Origin: an uncultured Cellvibrio sp.
GTDB taxonomy: Bacteria; Pseudomonadota; Gammaproteobacteria; Pseudomonadales; Cellvibrionaceae
Direction of reading: 5' to 3'
Assembly (NCBI GenBank): GCA_946482345.1
Contig: CAMLRJ010000017.1
Coordinates: 1 to 16,839 of the forward strand
Length of the DNA: 16,839 nt
A model generated the notes under the pieces. The model was not told the origin of the DNA. It ran no database searches and was given only the letters and a program-made list of their open reading frames with translations. This document shows, piece by piece, positions 1 through 8,535 of this stretch. Made by a program: the position numbers and the translations under genes. Position 1 is the stretch's first letter; each line of letters begins with the position of its first letter.

Positions 1-117
1 GGGCCCGCCGAAGAACCACGCAACTTTACCGCCGCGGGCTTTTATCGCTTCATCGATAGGACGCATGATGGCTAGCGTATAACGTTCTGAACCGTAAAAT
101 AAATAATGTTTTCCCAT
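1..117 (-). CDS. Partial CDP-glycerol glycerophosphotransferase-like protein (N-terminus only)
   Basis: Only the first 39 codons are present; the gene continues past the left edge. The N-terminus reads MGKHYLFYGSERYTLAIMRP and continues through DEAIKARGGKVAWFFGGP. This pattern (a short strand, then an RPI..AI..RGG.VAWFF segment) resembles the start of CDP-glycerol glycerophosphotransferase-family and GT-B-like proteins found beside LPS core genes in gammaproteobacteria; that is a memory-based family match. The ATG at 117 follows the waaC stop by 20 bases, with a modest AGG upstream, so it is probably the third gene of the trxB-waaC unit. A role in cell-surface polymer or LPS decoration is inferred from context. 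Another GT-B glycosyltransferase is possible. Confidence 0.5.
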   Translation of the reverse strand, partial: MGKHYLFYGSERYTLAIMRPIDEAIKARGGKVAWFFGGP

Positions 118-137
118 GGGTATTTACCTGACTCGGT

Positions 138-1199
138 TCATGACAAGTGCGATGGAGGATTGCTTCCCAATGCGCCGGGAAGTTTCTGTTGTAAATTATT
201 CCACACTTGCGCAGCCAATATTCCCGTCATACACGGCGGTGTCTCACTGCTGTGTTCCGGCAGTAAGCGACAGCTGCGTTTATGGCAGGGTACGCAGTCC
301 AGTGGGTTTTCCATTTGCAAATTACAAGTATGCGCACCGATCAGGCCAACTTTGGTGGGTGATGTGGGGCCATAAAGTGCGATGGTCGGTGTTTCAAGCG
401 CGCCAGCCAGGTGGGAGAAGCCGGTATCCAGGCCGATTACGCCGGCTGCTTCAACAAGTTTTTCTGCAATGGTAGTGATCGATAGCCGTTGTTGTGGACG
501 GGTGGCTGTGGGGCAAACCGCAATAATCTGGTCGGCGATAACGCGCTCGCTCTCGCTGCCCCAAATAATTTCCAGGTTGTAACCCTGTTCCACCGCCATC
601 TTCGCCAGGCTTTGCCAGTGTGTTGTGCTCCACAGCTTGGTGGTCCAACTGGTGCCGATAATGAATACCAGCTTACGGCTATTCTTTTGCACCCGTGCAA
701 AGTTCTGGTTAATGCCAAAGTTCAAGGTAGCTGGCGGTGCGTAGTTAAAAATACTGGCGAATAGCTGGCGGGTTCTTTCTACGGCGTGCTGCTCTTTGGA
801 TACCGCGTGAGTATGTGAATAAAACCAGCTGCTGATGGATTCACGCGCCGATTGTTTATCGTATCCGTGTCGGGTATCGGCGAGGGCGGTGCGGGTGACT
901 ATCGCGCTTTTTAATAAGCCTTGCGCATCAATCACGCAATCGTAGTGCTCACGTTTTAGCGCTTTGCGCCACTGGCGAAAGGCGCTCCAGCTGGCCCCGT
1001 TTTTTTGTTTCATCCAGCGGCGTAAATCAATGGGAATTACCTGGCGAATGGCGGGATGCCATGCCGCAATCTCAGCAAAACCTTCTTCCACAACCCAATC
1101 GATCACCACCTCGGGATGCTTCTCCTTAAGGTCGGTAATGGCGGGGAATGTGTGAAAAATGTCCCCCATGGAGGACATTTTTATTAACAGGACTTTCAT
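138..1199 (-). CDS. waaC: Lipopolysaccharide heptosyltransferase I
   Basis: This enzyme adds the first L-glycero-D-manno-heptose from ADP-heptose to Kdo2-lipid A at the inner face of the cytoplasmic membrane. The N-terminus MKVLLIKMSSMGDIFHTFPA is the classic WaaC start, with the catalytic-type Asp at residue 13. The C-terminal nucleotide-sugar region GLDTGFSHLAGALETPTIALYGPTSP (written here as GLDTGFSHLAGAL then ETPTIALYGPTSP) lies at about 256-281, and a Lys at about 188 fits the WaaC active site. A Cys cluster (302, 305, 310, 323; CVPCHKRSC) sits near the C-terminus. The protein has 353 residues, slightly longer than E. coli WaaC. A longer frame opens upstream to 1256, but the 1199 start is preferred because it gives the family N-terminus and falls 8 bases after the trxB stop. 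It is probably cotranscribed with trxB. Confidence 0.93.
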   Translation of the reverse strand: MKVLLIKMSSMGDIFHTFPAITDLKEKHPEVVIDWVVEEGFAEIAAWHPAIRQVIPIDLRRWMKQKNGASWSAFRQWRKALKREHYDCVIDAQGLLKSAIVTRTALADTRHGYDKQSARESISSWFYSHTHAVSKEQHAVERTRQLFASIFNYAPPATLNFGINQNFARVQKNSRKLVFIIGTSWTTKLWSTTHWQSLAKMAVEQGYNLEIIWGSESERVIADQIIAVCPTATRPQQRLSITTIAEKLVEAAGVIGLDTGFSHLAGALETPTIALYGPTSPTKVGLIGAHTCNLQMENPLDCVPCHKRSCRLLPEHSSETPPCMTGILAAQVWNNLQQKLPGALGSNPPSHLS

Positions 1200-1207
1200 T
1201 CCGCTGG

Positions 1208-2167
<960 letters not shown>

Positions 2168-2200
2168 CTATTAATGGATCTAGCTAATGGAATGACGCGC

Positions 2201-2229
2201 ATCATAGCGAATCAGGCCGGTTCGTCCAA
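2201..2229 (-). promoter_or_regulatory. Sigma-70-type promoter of trxB
   Basis: On the minus strand, TATGAT (-10; 2201-2206) lies exactly 17 bases downstream of TTGGAC (-35; 2224-2229). The -10 matches consensus at 5 of 6 positions and the -35 is weaker. The predicted start near 2194 would give a leader of about 38 bases containing the ribosome site. Confidence 0.5.
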
Positions 2230-2248
2230 ATTGAATAAGGCAATTTGG
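2226..2248. promoter_or_regulatory. Inverted repeat overlapping the trxB -35 element
   Basis: A perfect 8-bp inverted repeat, CCAAATTG (2226-2233) and CAATTTGG (2241-2248), is separated by 7 bases. One arm overlaps the proposed -35 of trxB, and the other faces the plus-strand genes. It has the geometry of a dimeric regulator operator lying between divergent genes. No specific regulator can be named. Confidence 0.35.
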
Positions 2249-2308
2249 TGAATTGGGATGTTTTATTGGGTAGGATCAGCGTTTATTGGTTGAAATCAGG
2301 TAAACCAC

Positions 2309-2677
2309 ATGATTGGGCGTGTATCTATCCGATTGATTTTTACTCTTGCTTGCATTTTGCTTTCACCTTTTGTGTACGCTCATGGAGGAGGTTTGTACCT
2401 TGTCTATATAGGCGTGCCTTCTGCTATTCTGGCATTTGTTGTATCTGCCATTTTGTTGAGATGTATTTATAAAAAAATCAATATTTGGCTTTATGGCGTA
2501 ATATCCATTTTTATTCTTCCAATATGGGTAGCAGTTTATTTTTTGAGTGCTGCGTACGTTGCAGATTTTCTTGATAAATATTTCATCAGATATGGCGAAG
2601 AAATTGCGGTGGCATTTATATTACCCCTGTTGTTGGTATCTTTTTCTGCCGGATTATTTTTAATAAAAAGGAAATAG
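2309..2677 (+). CDS. Small multi-span membrane protein, uncharacterised
   Basis: I do not recognise this 122-residue protein. Its first 24 residues (MIGRVSIRLIFTLACILLSP then FVYA) look like a cleavable signal peptide or a first membrane span, followed by HGGG. Further hydrophobic segments lie at about residues 29-50, 58-78 and 99-117, and the protein ends in a positively charged LIKRK tail. It probably sits in the inner membrane. The start has only a weak AGG 8 bases upstream. Base composition is visibly AT-richer than trxB and purK. It is the first gene of a same-strand run of five small genes, with 38 bases to the next. Confidence 0.6.
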   Translation: MIGRVSIRLIFTLACILLSPFVYAHGGGLYLVYIGVPSAILAFVVSAILLRCIYKKINIWLYGVISIFILPIWVAVYFLSAAYVADFLDKYFIRYGEEIAVAFILPLLLVSFSAGLFLIKRK

Positions 2678-2715
2678 AGCCATATATTGGTGGTCAGTAA
2701 AAAATATCGTTCGTT

Positions 2716-3198
2716 ATGATTAGAAATATTTGTGAAAAAGATTATGACTATCTTATCCGTCAATTGAATGATTGGTGGGGAGGTAGGCATATGGTCGATA
2801 TGTTGCCTCGTTTGTTCTTTATTCACTTTCAACAATCCAGTTTTGTGTTTGAAGAAAATGGGAATGTAGTTGGCTTTCTGATTGGTTTTGTTTCTCCATC
2901 GAGCAAACAAACGGCTTATGTTCATTTTATCGGGGTTGATCCTGAATATAGAAAGCAAAAAATTGCGAGCCGACTTTACGAAATATTTATTGATTATTGT
3001 AAAAGAAAAGACATTTCTATTATCCAGTGTGTAACATCACCCCGTAATAAAAAGTCTATCGCCTTTCATCACAAGCTGGGATTTAAAGCAGCTGAATATA
3101 ATGAGAAAGGCTTACCGATTGCGATTCCGAATTATGATGGTCTTTATGAGCACCGGGTTGTGTTGAGTCTTAACCTGTCACAAGTTTTTAAACTATGA
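2716..3198 (+). CDS. GNAT-family N-acetyltransferase
   Basis: This is a predicted acetyl-CoA-dependent acyltransferase of 160 residues, the usual size for a single GNAT domain. Motif A is visible at about residues 69-90: VHFIGVDPEYRKQKIASRLYE, in which RKQKIA takes the place of the usual R/Q-x-x-G-x-A pyrophosphate-binding loop, with Lys where Gly is common. Motif B follows as NKKSIAFHHKLGF at about 111-123. The substrate cannot be read from the sequence; small molecules, antibiotics and protein N-termini are all possible. The Shine-Dalgarno is poor, which suits translation within a compact run. The next gene begins 14 bases after the stop. Confidence 0.85.
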   Translation: MIRNICEKDYDYLIRQLNDWWGGRHMVDMLPRLFFIHFQQSSFVFEENGNVVGFLIGFVSPSSKQTAYVHFIGVDPEYRKQKIASRLYEIFIDYCKRKDISIIQCVTSPRNKKSIAFHHKLGFKAAEYNEKGLPIAIPNYDGLYEHRVVLSLNLSQVFKL

Positions 3199-3212
3199 AA
3201 AGGCAGTTTTAA

Positions 3213-4046
3213 ATGTTAAAGGAAGAGTTTCCAGCCAGAATTCATATTTTGCTTGCATCGAAGAGTGATAAAGCAATTATTATTCGGTGTGGGCCATCAA
3301 AACAAACTTGTATTATTGGGTGGGATCGCAAGCACAATATATTTGAAGTTACCCAATGGTTGAAAGGCCGTATTTATGAAAGACGGTCTGATATATCTCC
3401 ATCAGGTCAATATTGGATCTATTTCGCAATGAACGGAAAGTGGAGTTCAGAGGTTAAGGGGGCATGGACTGCTGTCGCGAGAGTACCTTGGCTAAAAGCT
3501 GTTACCTTGTTTGCTAAAGGAGATTGTTGGAATGGTGGAGGATTATTTATAAATGATCGCAGCTATTGGTTAAATGATGGTTATGGTCATGACGTTATAT
3601 ATGATAATCAGGAAGTCGTGCGAGATAAGAAATATCAACCATCGAAACAATACGGAGGGGAGTGTTTACATGTGTATTACAACAAGTTGCAGAGGGAGGG
3701 ATGGGTTTTAAAACAAACACTGGAAAATGATCGGTGGCATGTTGATAGCATTTTTGAAAAAGAAATTTTAAATGGATGGATACTGAGAAAAATATGTCAT
3801 GCTCAGACAGGTTCGCCTCCAGGCAAGGGATGCTACTGGGATGAACATGAATTGATTAACCATAGTGAGGAATCTTTTTTAAAACCAGATTGGGGATGGG
3901 CGGATTGGGCTGATGGTGTGATTTACTTTGCTGAAAAAGGTTGTTTGTATCAGTTGGATATTCTTGATGCTCAATTGCTGGCAGAGCCAAAATTATTACA
4001 CGACTTTAATCATTATAAATTTGAAAACAAAGAAGCACCTTATTGA
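3213..4046 (+). CDS. Conserved-looking uncharacterised protein, 277 residues
   Basis: No function can be assigned. The protein has no signal peptide or membrane span and is rich in Trp, Tyr and Gly. Blocks that look conserved are ARIHILLASKSDKAIIIRCG (residues about 9-28), LKGRIYERRSDISPSGQYWI (about 49-68), YFAMNGKW and a GDCWNGGGLF segment. I recall similar blocks from uncharacterised proteobacterial proteins, unverified. The SPSGQYWIYF element and the later DWADGVIYFAEKGCLYQLD segment look like WD/propeller-type beta repeats, so a beta-propeller fold is a reasonable guess. The ATG at 3213 has an AAAAGGCAG ribosome site at good spacing. It lies 14 bases after the acetyltransferase and 26 before the FKBP gene. 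Confidence 0.7.
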   Translation: MLKEEFPARIHILLASKSDKAIIIRCGPSKQTCIIGWDRKHNIFEVTQWLKGRIYERRSDISPSGQYWIYFAMNGKWSSEVKGAWTAVARVPWLKAVTLFAKGDCWNGGGLFINDRSYWLNDGYGHDVIYDNQEVVRDKKYQPSKQYGGECLHVYYNKLQREGWVLKQTLENDRWHVDSIFEKEILNGWILRKICHAQTGSPPGKGCYWDEHELINHSEESFLKPDWGWADWADGVIYFAEKGCLYQLDILDAQLLAEPKLLHDFNHYKFENKEAPY

Positions 4047-4072
4047 TTTTTATTAGCTAATAGAGATATAAA

Positions 4073-4435
4073 ATGAGCAATTCAATAACAGAGTTAAAAA
4101 TAGAAGACATTATTGTTGGTGAAGGAAAAGAAATTTCCAAAGGCGCATTGATTACCGCCCATTACACAGGTTGGCTTGAAGACGGAACAGAGTTTGATTC
4201 ATCACATAATCGCGGCAAACCTTTTCAATGTGTAATTGGTACTGGTCGAGTGATTAAAGGTTGGGATCAGGGAATAATTGGAATGAAAGTGGGTGGCAAG
4301 CGAAAATTATTTGTTCCGTCACAACTGGCCTACGGTGAACGTCAAATGGGGCCATTGATCAAACCCCATTCAAATTTAATTTTTGAAATTGAATTGTTGG
4401 AAGTGTTAACACGGGATTCTGATATAGCCAATTAA
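4073..4435 (+). CDS. FKBP-type peptidyl-prolyl cis-trans isomerase
   Basis: This single-domain prolyl isomerase and folding helper has 120 residues. The FKBP fold is clear: GALITAHYTGWLEDGTEFDSS at about residues 24-44 (written as GALITAHYTGW and LEDGTEFDSS), then FQCVIGTGRVIKGWDQGIIGMK around 51-72 with the active-site aromatic and Asp/Trp residues, PSQLAYGER near 82-90, and the closing strand HSNLIFEIELLEV. No signal peptide is visible, so it should be cytosolic, unlike periplasmic FkpA. The ATG has an AGAGAT site upstream. Its stop is 2 bases before the next start, so the two genes are almost certainly translationally coupled. Confidence 0.93.
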   Translation: MSNSITELKIEDIIVGEGKEISKGALITAHYTGWLEDGTEFDSSHNRGKPFQCVIGTGRVIKGWDQGIIGMKVGGKRKLFVPSQLAYGERQMGPLIKPHSNLIFEIELLEVLTRDSDIAN

Positions 4436-4437
4436 CT

Positions 4438-4815
4438 ATGAAAAAATTTATATTGATTATTTTACTTGCGTCCTGCAGTAGTTCGCATGATCTAAAGCTT
4501 GTGGATAAGCTTGTATTTAATTTTTTAGATGTCTGTTTTTCGAATTCCAACGGTTCTAGCCTTGCAGCGCTAGGATTCAACCAAATAGACTTTCCAATTT
4601 GTGGAGAGATTGTCGCAACTAAAGATAGGCCATTATTGAAAGATTTCGCGAGGTCGGAAGTTTATCAGATGCTTATTGATGATAGAAAATTGGATTTTTT
4701 TAATTATCATGTAAAAGTTGAAGAAAAAAATGGTGTTATTTTAAAATTTATTGTTACTGTAATCCATATAGACAATGAATATAAAATTTATTTTTTTGGC
4801 GAAGATCATTCATAA
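4438..4815 (+). CDS. Small predicted lipoprotein, uncharacterised
   Basis: I do not recognise this 125-residue protein. It begins MKKFILIILLASCSSS: a short charged-hydrophobic leader with a lipobox LASC, so lipidation at Cys13 is likely. The leader is short for a lipoprotein but has the right order. The mature part is a small mixed alpha/beta domain with further Cys at about 33 and 55, and no known motif. It starts 2 bases after the FKBP stop. Base composition is strongly AT-rich. It converges with purK, the two stops being about 30 bases apart, with no obvious terminator hairpin between them. Confidence 0.65.
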   Translation: MKKFILIILLASCSSSHDLKLVDKLVFNFLDVCFSNSNGSSLAALGFNQIDFPICGEIVATKDRPLLKDFARSEVYQMLIDDRKLDFFNYHVKVEEKNGVILKFIVTVIHIDNEYKIYFFGEDHS

Positions 4816-4846
4816 TTAAAGATCACGAAAAACAACTTAATACCGT

Positions 4847-5923
4847 TTAGTTTGTTTTTATCGCCTTCAAACTCCACTCAATCGCCTCGACATAATATTT
4901 CTCAGGCAATAAATCCCCCAGCAAAATTAACGTTTCGCGAAGCTCGGTGATGTTATTACTCACTAAATTAATGTGGCCGACTTTGCGGCCGGGGCGCACG
5001 TCTTTTCCGTACCAGTACACTCTTGCGCAAGAAAGATTGCGCCATTCGGGATTGTAGTCAGTACCGATTAAATTAATCATCACATTTTGCCCGACGACTT
5101 GTGGGTTTGGTGTGGGCATATTGGCGATGGCGCGCAAGTGATACTCGAATTGGCTGATGCTGGCACCGGCTTGTGTCCAATGGCCGGAATTGTGAACGCG
5201 CGGAGCGAGTTCGTTGATTAATAATGTGTCACCGACGCGGAAAGTTTCCATTGCCATTACGCCGACGTAATCCAATGCATTTAACAATGTGCCCAGCATA
5301 TTTTCTGCCTGGGTTTGCAAATTTTGTAAACGAGCGAGTGGGGCAATCGAAGAATATAAAATACCGTTGAGATGTAAATTTAATGTCAGTGGATAAAAAA
5401 CACATTCGCCATTGGCGTTACGTACACCAACCAGTGAAACTTCTTCATCAAATTTAATCGCTTGTTCGGCTATGGCTTCACCTTGCCAATCGTCAGGCAC
5501 CTGATCATCGTCAGTGCGCAACCAATGTTGACCTCGGCCATCGTAACCGCCGGTTCTGCGTTTTAATAAAACGGCTTCACCCAATTGGTCGCGCAATTCA
5601 TTGGCTGAAATATTGTTGGCAACATTTCGCCAGGGCGCTGTTGCCAGCCCGAGTGAATCAATTAATTCTTTTTGTGTTTTACGATCAGCCAATCGGCCAA
5701 AAATTGATTGATTAATAAATCGCGGATGCTGTGCCAGTGTTTTGGTGACTAAAGTCGCTGGCCATTGTTCACGTTCTGCGGTTACCAGATCATTCGTATC
5801 CAAATTGGGTGCCGTTGATTCATCTATATCAACCGGACAAACATCCAATGCCAGTGGCATGCCTGCATGTTTCAACATGGCACCTAACTGGCCTGCGCCT
5901 AATACCCAAATACGTTGCTTCAT
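4847..5923 (-). CDS. purK: N5-carboxyaminoimidazole ribonucleotide synthase
   Basis: This ATP-grasp enzyme of de novo purine synthesis converts AIR, bicarbonate and ATP to N5-CAIR, which PurE then rearranges. The 358-residue protein starts MKQRIWVLGAGQLGAMLKHA, the PurK N-terminal dinucleotide-like loop. The ATP-grasp glycine loop KRRTGGYDGRGQ lies at about residues 121-132 and the C-terminal signature INELAPRVHNSGHWTQ is intact. An upstream extension to 5998 is open, but the 5923 start has an AAGGACA ribosome site and gives the family N-terminus. It begins 10 bases after the purE stop, so purE and purK form one operon with purE first. Confidence 0.96.
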   Translation of the reverse strand: MKQRIWVLGAGQLGAMLKHAGMPLALDVCPVDIDESTAPNLDTNDLVTAEREQWPATLVTKTLAQHPRFINQSIFGRLADRKTQKELIDSLGLATAPWRNVANNISANELRDQLGEAVLLKRRTGGYDGRGQHWLRTDDDQVPDDWQGEAIAEQAIKFDEEVSLVGVRNANGECVFYPLTLNLHLNGILYSSIAPLARLQNLQTQAENMLGTLLNALDYVGVMAMETFRVGDTLLINELAPRVHNSGHWTQAGASISQFEYHLRAIANMPTPNPQVVGQNVMINLIGTDYNPEWRNLSCARVYWYGKDVRPGRKVGHINLVSNNITELRETLILLGDLLPEKYYVEAIEWSLKAIKTN

Positions 5924-5933
5924 CTGGTTGTCC

Positions 5934-6425
5934 TTATTGATCTCGTGGATCCGGATTATCAAGAACGGCTTGTGTTTGTTCCTGACGGAATCGATCAACT
6001 TTTTCAGCTAACACAGGATCAGTGACAGCCAGAATCTGACAGGCCAAAAGGCCAGCATTGAACGCACCGGCGACGCCAATCGCCAAAGTTCCTACGGCGA
6101 TACCTTTGGGCATTTGCACTATGGAGTAGAGGCTGTCCAAACCATTCAAGGCTTTGCTTTGAACAGGAACACCCAACACAGGTAAACGCGTGTGCGCGGC
6201 AACCATGCCCGGTAAATGAGCGGCACCACCAGCGCCAGCGATGATAACGGCATAGCCATTATCCACAGCAGATTCAGCGAATTCAGTGAGTTTTTGCGGG
6301 GTGCGGTGAGCGGAAACTACCTCGGTGTGATAGTCCACACCCATTTGTTCGAGTATTTCTACTGCGGCTTGCATGGTGGACCAATCACTTTTGGAACCCA
6401 TGATGACTGCAACTTTTCTTGCCAT
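5934..6425 (-). CDS. purE: N5-carboxyaminoimidazole ribonucleotide mutase
   Basis: PurE (class I) moves the carboxyl group of N5-CAIR to give CAIR and acts with PurK in the cytosol. The 163-residue length is standard. Diagnostic motifs are all present: [10 protein letters not shown] at residues 9-18 (phosphate-binding Ser/Asp), SAHRTP at about 38-43 with the catalytic-type His, and [17 protein letters not shown] around 63-79. The remainder, [20 protein letters not shown], is typical for the family. The ribosome site is a modest GCAGGC. purK follows 10 bases downstream on the same strand. Confidence 0.97.
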   Translation of the reverse strand: MARKVAVIMGSKSDWSTMQAAVEILEQMGVDYHTEVVSAHRTPQKLTEFAESAVDNGYAVIIAGAGGAAHLPGMVAAHTRLPVLGVPVQSKALNGLDSLYSIVQMPKGIAVGTLAIGVAGAFNAGLLACQILAVTDPVLAEKVDRFRQEQTQAVLDNPDPRDQ

Positions 6426-6461
6426 AGCGATTTGCCTGCGGTCTGTCAGAAAAAGCCGCGC

Positions 6462-6488
6462 ATCTTATCACAAAATAATTCAGGTCAA
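6462..6488 (-). promoter_or_regulatory. Candidate sigma-70 promoter of purEK
   Basis: On the minus strand, TAAGAT (6462-6467) is preceded by TG in extended -10 spacing, and TTGACC (6483-6488) lies 15 bases upstream. The short spacer is a weakness that the extended -10 may offset. I saw no PurR-like palindrome nearby. Confidence 0.35.
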
Positions 6489-6523
6489 TCCGCTTTCGTT
6501 TTCTTGTGCCTTTTTCAATGAAT

Positions 6524-7462
6524 TCAGGGTAAATCCGCATAAAAACTGGCGGCACCTTCCGGACGGGTTTTGAAGCGGCGATGGACCCAGAGGTATTGTT
6601 CGGGGGCCATCATGATTCCTTGTTCCACTTGTTGCATGATGCGTTTGGTGTCCAGAACCAGATCATCGCTCGGAAAATCGGCCAAAGGCGGTTCTACCTT
6701 CAGGTGATAACCGCCAGTTTTTTTGCGTATGCAAACGAAGGGAATCACTTGTGCATTGCCCATGCGGGCAAGTTGCGAGGTGGAGGTAATGCAAGCGGCT
6801 TCTACACCAAAAAATGGAATGAAAATATTATGTTTGCTGCGTTTGCGTCCGTAGTCCTGATCAGGTGCGTACCAGATAGCGCGTCCTCGTTTTAATTGTT
6901 TAATAACGGTTCGTAGATCTGAGACTTCAATTGCCATAGCATCACGACTAAAGCGCTCCCTGCATTTATGTTGGATAAAATCGTAAACAGGATTGTCATG
7001 TTGACGATAGCTGCCATCGATTGAATGTTGCATGCTCATGAAGGCCGCACCTAAATCCAGATGGGTAAAATGAAGTGCCATCAATATCACACCGGTTCCT
7101 TCTTTTTCCGCTTTTTTTAGATGCTCAAGCCCTTCATAGGTAATCAATTTTTCCAATCGTTTTTTTGAAGCAAACCAGGCCAGTCCGATTTCAAAAAACA
7201 CTTTACCCAAAGAATCAATGTGTTTGTTCAGCAATTGTTGTTGTTCCTGAACAGTGAGTTGTTTAAAACAAAGTTCCAGATTTCGTTTGGCGATGGCGAT
7301 TCGTCTTTTGGCGAACAATGGCATCAGTTTCCCAAGTCCGGAACCCATTTTCATTTGCACACCAAAAGGTAATTGGGCAAGTGACCACCAAATGCCAATA
7401 CCTAACCAGTTGAGCCAATAGCGGGGGTGTAATAATCGGAAGTGAAATGCAGGAGGGTTCAT
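6524..7462 (-). CDS. lpxL: Lipid A biosynthesis lauroyl-type acyltransferase
   Basis: This inner-membrane late acyltransferase (HtrB/LpxL family) transfers a secondary acyl chain from acyl-ACP to Kdo2-lipid IVA. The 312-residue length fits. The catalytic H-x4-D pair is visible as HFTHLD, His131 and Asp136. The block WYAPDQDYG is at about residues 197-205 and the family C-terminal signature YLWVHRRFKTRPEG at about 290-303. A single N-terminal hydrophobic stretch (about 17-33) would anchor it. The ATG at 7462 has an AAGGA site 9 bases upstream. LpxL versus LpxM/LpxP specificity cannot be settled from sequence alone. It shares the lipid A and LPS theme with waaC but lies in a separate, apparently single-gene unit. 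Confidence 0.92.
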   Translation of the reverse strand: MNPPAFHFRLLHPRYWLNWLGIGIWWSLAQLPFGVQMKMGSGLGKLMPLFAKRRIAIAKRNLELCFKQLTVQEQQQLLNKHIDSLGKVFFEIGLAWFASKKRLEKLITYEGLEHLKKAEKEGTGVILMALHFTHLDLGAAFMSMQHSIDGSYRQHDNPVYDFIQHKCRERFSRDAMAIEVSDLRTVIKQLKRGRAIWYAPDQDYGRKRSKHNIFIPFFGVEAACITSTSQLARMGNAQVIPFVCIRKKTGGYHLKVEPPLADFPSDDLVLDTKRIMQQVEQGIMMAPEQYLWVHRRFKTRPEGAASFYADLP

Positions 7463-7714
7463 TCAGCTGATCCTTTGATGGAGACGCGATTATACAGCGG
7501 GGCATTAAATTTTCAAAAAACAACCTGAGATGTTCAAAAATAATCCGGATAAATATTGGGCACCAAAAATTGCATCATCGATTGGCATGTTTAAGCGTAA
7601 AAAATTTTGCAAGAATAGGCAAAAACAAAAATTAATTTTTATAAGCTTGTCAAAACGCGTTACTATCCAGAACCTTGCTATTTCATCCACCCTTGTTAAT
7701 ACAGGAATATTGAT
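7463..7714. other. Divergent intergenic region between lpxL and the DUF481 gene
   Basis: This stretch holds no convincing gene. It is AT-rich. A perfect 14-bp palindrome AAAAATTAATTTTT occupies 7627-7640, directly followed by TATAAG (7640-7645), which could be the -10 of the downstream plus-strand gene with a poor TAGGCA -35 at 7616-7621. A ribosome site AGGA lies just before the 7715 start. The short open frames here on both strands lack ribosome sites and look random. Confidence 0.4.
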
Positions 7715-8491
7715 ATGAAAACTTTCAGTATCAAAAAATGTTTGTTATCGGGTTTTATCACTGCGCTGACTCTTGATGCGGCATTCGCAGATGAAGTAAG
7801 GCCTTGGGAAGCGTCAGCGGAGCTGGGTGTGGTGTCTGCATCAGGTAATACGGAAACTACCAGCATGCAAGCAAAATTGGACATTAAACAAAATCTGGAT
7901 AAATGGACAAACTCTTATGTACTGACCGGGTTAATCAACAAAAGCGAAGTTGAAAATGATGATGGCACTACCAGCAATGAGAAGACCGCTGAAAAATATT
8001 TTGGTTCAGTAAAAAGCGCTTATGACTTTGGTCGAAAAGAAGATTATTTATTCTTGTTTGCATCCCATGCTGAAGATAAATTTGGTGCATATCGTCGTTA
8101 TTCCACCATCTCTATAGGTTATGGTTCACGATTAATCGAACGTGAGACGCTGCAACTGGATGCGGAAATCGGCCCCGGTTATGTCAGGGGAGAAAAAGTT
8201 TTTGAAGATCCTGTATTCCCGGATTATTTGGTTACCGAAGATGGCACTATGTTACGTGTTGCCGGTGTGTTGGCCTGGCAAATCACAGAGAATGCAGAAT
8301 TCAAACAATCTGTCAGCATTGAATCTGCGGAAGATAACCGCCGTACTTTGTCAGAAACCTCATTGAGTACAAAGATCAGCGAAGTCATGCAAATGAAAGC
8401 GGCATTTGCATTGGCAAGCGACTCTGATGTTGCACCCGGTAAAGAGAAAACAGATACAACAACGTCGATTACATTGGTTTATAAATTTTAA
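7715..8491 (+). CDS. DUF481 (YdiY-like) outer-membrane beta-barrel protein
   Basis: This predicted outer-membrane protein has 258 residues. A clear Sec signal peptide (MKTFSIKKCLLSGFITALTL, then DAAFA) ends with cleavage after Ala25, before DEVRPW. The mature part opens with WEASAELGVVSASGNTETTS, the DUF481 signature seen in E. coli YdiY, and continues as alternating amphipathic strands such as YGSRLIERETLQLDAEIGPG. It ends in a terminal Phe (LVYKF), the usual signal for outer-membrane barrel insertion. The molecular function of the family is not established; YdiY is described as salt-inducible. The ATG has an AGGA site 9 bases upstream. It is divergent from lpxL and convergent with the next gene. 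Confidence 0.88.
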   Translation: MKTFSIKKCLLSGFITALTLDAAFADEVRPWEASAELGVVSASGNTETTSMQAKLDIKQNLDKWTNSYVLTGLINKSEVENDDGTTSNEKTAEKYFGSVKSAYDFGRKEDYLFLFASHAEDKFGAYRRYSTISIGYGSRLIERETLQLDAEIGPGYVRGEKVFEDPVFPDYLVTEDGTMLRVAGVLAWQITENAEFKQSVSIESAEDNRRTLSETSLSTKISEVMQMKAAFALASDSDVAPGKEKTDTTTSITLVYKF

Positions 8492-8535
8492 TTTTCTGCT
8501 ATATCTGCCAATAATCACATGGACGTGGTTGAGGA

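Noticed and set aside
8492..8535. Bidirectional terminator between the convergent DUF481 and Cys-protein genes
   Set aside because: Only a weak AATCAC/GTGGTT stem is present and no T-run follows.
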